NCBI GenBank assembly: GCA_023213395.1
Contig: CM041465.1
Coordinates: 127,045,741-127,109,740, forward strand
Length of the DNA: 64,000 nucleotides
Reading direction: 5' to 3'
From: Cycas panzhihuaensis
Lineage: Eukaryota; Cycadophyta
Below are positions 59,209 to 64,000 of this stretch, in pieces (position 1 is the stretch's first letter; each line of letters opens with the position of its first letter). The translations under genes and the position numbers were made by a program. The notes below the pieces were generated by a model. That model was not told the origin of the DNA. It saw nothing but the letters and a program-made list of their open reading frames with translations, and did no database searches.

Positions 59209-59583
59209 TATTAGAAGGTAATACATATTGAATGTAATTGGTTAAGTTGTATGTTATCTATAATGGTCAAACATAAAGGCTAAATATGATTGGATAACAT
59301 AAAGGCTAAATATGATTAGGTCAATATAAATGACAAATATGATTGATTATAAATGAGGCACATATACCCATAAGATAACTATAAGTATACATGTAGTATA
59401 AGAGATTGTGGAATAAGATATCATGTATATAGAATATGAGATTATATAGTGTGAGTTTTTGGTATTAATTTTTGAGATATAATCATGATCTTTGATATGT
59501 TGAGCTTTATTATGGCACTACTCTGATGTTGTTATCTTGATCATGGTTATGTTATTTTGTGCACTTGATTTCATTTTCTAATA
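59209..59583 (+). repeat. 3' LTR of the inner copia element
   Basis: Starts TATTAGAAGG and ends TTCTAATA: the ends are still perfect inverted repeats of each other after TG and CA both decayed to TA. Matches 51793-52169 with small indels and transitions, followed by AACCT. Confidence 0.93.
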
Positions 59584-60260
59584 AACCTCTTATGAAGTAT
59601 GGACTATTCTTTGTGCTCTCTGTGAGAGGAAAGATGAATCTAGGTCCTTGATACTTAAAGCACACCTATTTTTCATTCCTTTTATAGGCACTATTACAAA
59701 CCATTTAATTAAAGTGAGGACCATTAGGAACTAATTGATAATCCTAGGTGAACCTCCTTTAGATCATGATCTTATGTCTAACATCCTAAATATTCTACCC
59801 ATAGAATACAATAACTTTGTCTCAAAACTTCATGATAATTACTCAAAAATAGACTTTATCATCTTCTAGAGGCTCTTGCTAAGAGAAGAGGATATTCTCA
59901 ATCAACTTAGGATTACATCTACTTCTAACTCGATCCCTATATTTACAACCCAAATTTTAGAAAAGGGAAAGACTATTTAATTACTAGCTTAGTGGCTTGG
60001 TGAACACCAAAGCCTTTCTTAATAATTAGACTCCTTACACATCTCTCAAGAGCCAAAACAACTATAAACTTAGTAGAAACAACATCAAGTTGGTACTTCC
60101 TCTACTCAAAGTCAACATCCTTAGTAGCCTTAATAACCACCACATCCATAAACATAAAATAATTAGTAGAGTAGACTCAATGCCATATGTTTGTATTGTG
60201 GAAAAACTAGCCACCTCACTATTGAATATAGGAGATAAGAGGTTGATTTAGAAATCTTAT
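59584..60260 (+). pseudogene. Outer copia gag, continued after the insertion
   Basis: Resumes the gag cut at 51792: LLRSMDYSLCSL-like start, ERKDESRSLILKAHLFFIPF, IKVRTIRN, ILGEPPLDHDLMSNILNILP, IEYNNFVSKLHDN, LLLREEDILNQL. The zinc knuckle at about 60188-60229 reads CLYCGKTSHLTIEY, with Tyr for the last Cys of CX2CX4HX4C. Stops at Gln codons. Confidence 0.85.
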
Positions 60261-60560
60261 AAAATCAAGGGATCTAATCTTATGGGCCTAGCTTATAATA
60301 AGCTTTCATATATTATTAAATTGTAACCTCATTTTATCAACAAGGAGCACCCAACTATCAATAAGGTAGACCAAGATACCATTAACAAAGACAACGTTAT
60401 TAATAAGGAGGAACATGACCTTTATAAGAAGCCCCTTATCCACCACAAGGAGGCTCCATTCTACAATAAGGAGCCCCTTTATTTTCAATAAGGTTGCCCT
60501 TTTTCATAATAAGTAGACCCTTTCTATCCTCAATGAGGGTTATCATTTCAACAACTTGGC
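60261..60560 (+). pseudogene. Outer copia gag, Gln/Gly/Pro-rich repeat part
   Basis: Short units around CAA-(T/C)AA-GGA-G(C/G)(C/A)-CC repeat about every 20-30 bases (TATCAATAAGGTAGACC, TATTAATAAGGAGGAAC, TACAATAAGGAGCCCC), reading as degenerate YNQGGxP-like units with TAA at former Gln codons. Confidence 0.6.
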
Positions 60561-60739
60561 TAATTCTATCAATAAAATTAGAATCCAAGACCTACTCAGA
60601 GCTAAACATCACATAACAGGCAGTGGTTCCCTAATAAGAATTAAAAGAATTAGAATAACATTTAAGAACAAAGAATCAATGTTATAGAAAATAAGTATTC
60701 CTCATCCCAAAACCTATTCTTTATACTATTATCTTCTCA

Positions 60740-61862
60740 ACTTAATGATAACTCATAGTTCCTTGACTCAGGTACAATGCATCACATGATTGATTTTGAA
60801 AAGATGATGGAAGAGACCTATTTAGTAAGAACACAAATAATTATATTTAGTGATAATTTAATATATGATGCGACAAAAATTAGTAGGGTTCTAATAGCCT
60901 TGAAGTACTCTTAAATCGTGTACTATATCAATAATATATTCCTTATTCTAGGTATGAAAATTAACTTACTCTCCATCAGTTAAATGGACAAGTAGAACCT
61001 AGATATCCTCTTTAGTCAAGGTATTTATACCATTATAAAAAATGTAACTAGAAAACTTATGGCCACCAGACATGAAGATAGTGGTTTATATAGGTTGGAT
61101 TGTGTCCCTCTTACTATTACTCAAACAAATGAATCCTACTCAATGGCTTATATTACTTAACTTGATAAGGGAAAAGATATAATAGTTAAAGAATCTCCTT
61201 ATATTCAGGAACTAGGAGAATACTCTTATTTAGAGGAAAATGTCACTTCAAGCTTCTCCAAAGACTAATTATAGAATTAATACCTAGGTTACTTAAATAT
61301 GCAAAGATTGAACCTAATATCTAGGTTACAAATGGTATATGGTTTACCTAAAATCAAGAGATACAATAGCATCTCTGAACCATGCCTAAAGGGAAAGAAA
61401 CAAAGAGAAAATTTTCCTTCTAAGAATATATGGAGAGCCTTAGCACCATTAGAGCTGGTTCATTCAGACATCCATAAGCCCATGTCAGTCTAATTACTAA
61501 ATGGGAGCCTATATTTCATGACATTAAGGAAAGTGTATGTTTAATTCCTAAGAAACAAGTACCAAGCCCTAGATAAATTTCAAGAGTTCAAAGTTATAGT
61601 TGAAAATAAGAGTGGTATGACAATCAAGACTCTTAGATATGACACTAGTGGTAATTATATCTTTAATTAATTTAATAATTTTTGCAATGGATATGGAATC
61701 TGATGCTAATTTTTGACACCTTATACACCACAACAAAATGGTGTAGTAAAAAGGATGAACTAGACATAGTAAATAAAAGAAAATCCATGATTAGTACTAC
61801 CAATCTTTCCACTAGATTTTAGGCTAATGTAATAGCAATTGTTACATGCCTAACTAACATAA
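60740..61862 (+). pseudogene. Outer copia protease and integrase, truncated by the next insertion
   Basis: The protease remnant near 60755-60820 reads FLDSGTMHHMIDFEKMMEE. The GAG-pre-integrase segment is at 61290-61460 (IKRYNSISEPCLKGKK, NFPSKNIW) with LVHSDIHKPMSV starting the integrase core. The core continues LRYDTSGNYIFN near 61635-61670, TPYTPQQNGVVKRMN near 61715-61760 and ANVIAIVTCLTN up to 61859. Then the frame stops where a new LTR begins at 61863. Reverse transcriptase and RNase H of this element are not in the window. Confidence 0.83.
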
Positions 61863-62160
61863 TGAAATGGGTTAATGTCATAAGGTCATTACATTAATTA
61901 ATTATTCGTAAAAAATGTGTTAAGTGAACTTTAAATTAGATCGCTTAAGTGAAATATACTTTCATGTACATTATGCATAATTTTATTTCACCTAAATCTA
62001 ATGATCCCTCTCTCAATATAAACGCAAAAGCTCAATTGAGGAGGCTCATTCTTACCTCCCTATTTTGTGAGACCTACTCTTTTTCTCTCAAGTTTTTTAT
62101 TCTCCTATGTTTTCTTTTGTGTATAGTGCATGGAGATGAAGGATGAATCTACTCTTTTCA
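61863..62160 (+). repeat. 5' LTR of a third element, nested in the outer copia integrase
   Basis: Starts TGAAATGGGTT and ends ACTCTTTTCA, TG..CA ends with a short imperfect inverted repeat; 298 bp. A perfect Met-tRNA-type primer site follows 2 bases later. The left end is chosen because the copia integrase frame stops at 61859. Its 3' LTR is beyond the window, so the target duplication (CATAA at 61858-61862) cannot be confirmed. Confidence 0.7.
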
Positions 62161-62162
62161 TG

Positions 62163-62174
62163 TGGTATCAGAGC
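62163..62174 (+). other. Primer binding site of the third element
   Basis: TGGTATCAGAGC, exact match to the Met-tRNA-type site. Confidence 0.93.
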
Positions 62175-63862
62175 TTGCTTCCTTTATATTCCTTACTTGT
62201 ACTTGTAATCCATGTGGGGAAGGAGATTATGAAAGTAGATTTAGAAATATTTTTAAGTTTTTATTGTAGCATAATTAATATTATTTATTTTCCCTTTATC
62301 TTTTATAGGTTTAGAAGCATAATACAAGGAGTTATAAGGCCTAAAGATTCTAATCCTTTAGTAGTCATTTATGCATATCTCATTCTTTTTTTCTTTTCGC
62401 TCTTTTTATCTATTTAATAAGGGAAAATACTACCAAAATTTTCTAACATTTAAAGAAATGTTTGTAAGGGGAGGTTCTACCCACTTCTTTAAAGAATTTA
62501 GAGTCATTTAAAATATCTATTATTATATGCTCTTACCTTGCCCACATCAGGATCCTAGTGATCAAAAAATGATGAAAATTTTATAAGGTATCATGTGTTA
62601 ATGAGATATTTACAAGCTGAATTTTCTATAGAAATAAAATCCACTTACTAAACTTCATAGGTCTGCCAAAAATTATATAGAGCTCCAATTTACCTAATTC
62701 TAATTTCTAAATATGCAGCTTTGAGTCTAGTTCCTAGTGCAAAAAATGACACCTAATTTCATTGTTGTATGAGAAAGTTATTATTATTTTAGTGAATAAT
62801 AGTTATTTTTAATAAGAATTTTAGAAAAATATATTTTGTCTATTTTGTGGGACTACCAAAAATTTTGTAGAACTCATTTTGATCTAATTCTACTTCCCAA
62901 AGATGCGGCTCTGAGTCTAGTCTATAGAACAAAAACTAGCACTCAGTTTTGTTATTACAAGAGAATGTTATTATTGTTTTAGTAAAGACTGCTTTTTTAT
63001 AAAAAAAATAAAAAACAAGTGAGGAAAATTTATTCCTTTTTATAAGGCTTAAAATCTCATTGTAAAAGTGAGTAAAAAAACACCTAAATTAGAGCAATAT
63101 CTAATGTTCTCATTCACTTATTAGAATTTCATTTTAGCACTCAAAATCACTTCAAGCAAGCACTCCAAAGGCACTCCAAGTAAGCACTCCAAAAGCATTA
63201 TATTTTTAGTTATATATATGTTTGATGTAAATTTGATAATCTTTTTACTCTCCCTAAAAGGAATGCATCATGCACATTATTTTCTTCTATCTTGTACCTA
63301 TTCACATACTTGATAAGGTTGAGATACCTTGGTTGGAAAAATGTCATACCATAAAAAAGGTGTGGGTTTCAAGTTGGGACTTAACTAAACTAGAATACTA
63401 CTGAGGTTTGGTTATCCATATCATCATGCCTCAATCAGATCATCCTAATAACCAATTGAGAAAATTAAAACTTTAATACAAAATTAAAATATACTTAGTC
63501 TAATATTTATCATAGCCATGGGTATACATATACCACTCTTTAGAAGAGGTACATAGTTGCTTGTTAGTGAACTAGGTAAGGATTGGGAGTACCTTAGCTT
63601 TATTATAACTCAGATTTCATCACTAAGTATAATTGTAAGTATTGTGGATGAAGGCCAACTTAATTCTAATAAAACCTTAGGCATCCCTTCAACAATCTTA
63701 ATTATATATTAGACATAAGTTAAAGTTTATTTGGTTGATTACACATCCTACATTTGAGTTTAAAGTTATGTACATCTAATGATGTCAACTTCTATATTGT
63801 CTTACAATCTTATATATTAATCACATACTTATTTGTAAAATGTGATCCATAATGTAATCATA
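62175..63862 (+). other. Interior start of the third element; no gene recognised
   Basis: No gag frame is recognisable up to the window edge. It contains a diverged tandem duplication at about 62660-62995 and a short CACTCCAA-containing repeat near 63155-63195. Confidence 0.45.
62660..62995. repeat. Diverged tandem duplication, period about 190 bp
   Basis: The two units share CCAAAAATT.T.TAGA, TCTAATTCTA.TT, ATGC.GCT.TGAGTCTAGT, and GTTATTATT.TTTTAGT blocks in the same order (about 62660-62815 and 62850-62995). Confidence 0.8.
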
Positions 63863-64000
63863 ATCATAATGTTTCTCATATTTTTACTACATTAAGTTAA
63901 TATTTTCCACAAGTGTTAGTGGTCAATTTTCATCATAATGCTTCTCATATTCCTACAGCATCAGGTTAATATTTGCCACAAGTGTTGGTGGCCAATTTTC
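63863..64000. repeat. Two tandem 69-bp units at the window edge
   Basis: Units start at 63863 and 63932 with ATCATAATG and end GGTCAATTTTC / GGCCAATTTTC. The second ends exactly at the last base of the window, so the array may continue beyond it. Confidence 0.92.

Larger units (their letters stand above)
51793..59583 (+). mobile_element. Inner Ty1/copia retrotransposon carrying host-gene fragments
   Basis: A full-length element of 7,791 bp with LTRs of 377 and 375 bp, primer site, gag, protease, integrase, reverse transcriptase and RNase H in copia order. It lies inside the gag of another copia element with a near-perfect 5-bp target duplication. Between the primer site and gag it holds about 2.7 kb, including an antisense block made of three host-gene-like fragments (52837-53940). 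All coding parts carry stops, so it is dead. Confidence 0.92.

Overview
This window looks like intergenic DNA from a land plant with a large, repeat-rich nuclear genome. It holds no intact host gene that I can see. Almost everything recognisable is LTR retrotransposon sequence (Ty1/copia and Ty3/gypsy), most of it old, AT-rich and full of stop codons. One younger GC-rich gypsy element stands out. Plant origin is supported by the Met-tRNA-type primer sites (TGGTATCAGAGC and variants), by the plant-type retroelement domains, and by fragments resembling three plant gene families at 52.8-53.9 kb.

Layout. 1-1180: nothing recognised. 1190-5308: dead copia polyprotein, + strand. 5977-12544: complete but dead gypsy element, + strand, with 341-bp LTRs and the target duplication AAGAA. 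12.5-13.76 kb: unassigned sequence and an antisense copia gag fragment. 13785-13901: (TA)n. 13.9-32.0 kb: old gypsy element on the - strand, cut in its reverse transcriptase by a 12,981-bp GC-rich gypsy element (15509-28489, - strand, 2.53-kb LTRs, target duplication TCTTC). 32.0-44.5 kb: a diverged repeat family (copies A at about 33.96-38.05 kb and B at about 39.65-42.66 kb, partial copy C at 32.16 kb) plus a decayed coiled-coil reading frame of unknown identity on the - strand (about 42.33-43.33 kb). 44.49-47.37 kb: probable solo LTR from a sister family of the GC-rich element. 49.18-61.86 kb: an outer copia element whose gag is split by a second copia element (51793-59583, target duplication AATCT/AACCT). 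61863-62160: a further 5' LTR with primer site, lying in the outer element's integrase. The rest is tandem repeats running off the window edge.

Most interesting: the inner copia element (51793-59583) carries, between its primer site and its gag and on the opposite strand, about 1.1 kb that reads as three joined fragments of unrelated host genes: a leucine-rich-repeat receptor, an HD2-type (nucleoplasmin-like) histone deacetylase, and an SKU5-like/multicopper-oxidase-like protein that ends at a splice-donor sequence. This is the pattern of host-gene capture by a retrotransposon. The identifications come from reading the translations, not from a database search.

The elements do not form a pathway. 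They record successive insertions, and the older ones show C-to-T decay: stops at expected Gln/Trp codons, LTR ends TG..CA turned into TA..TA, and missing catalytic residues.
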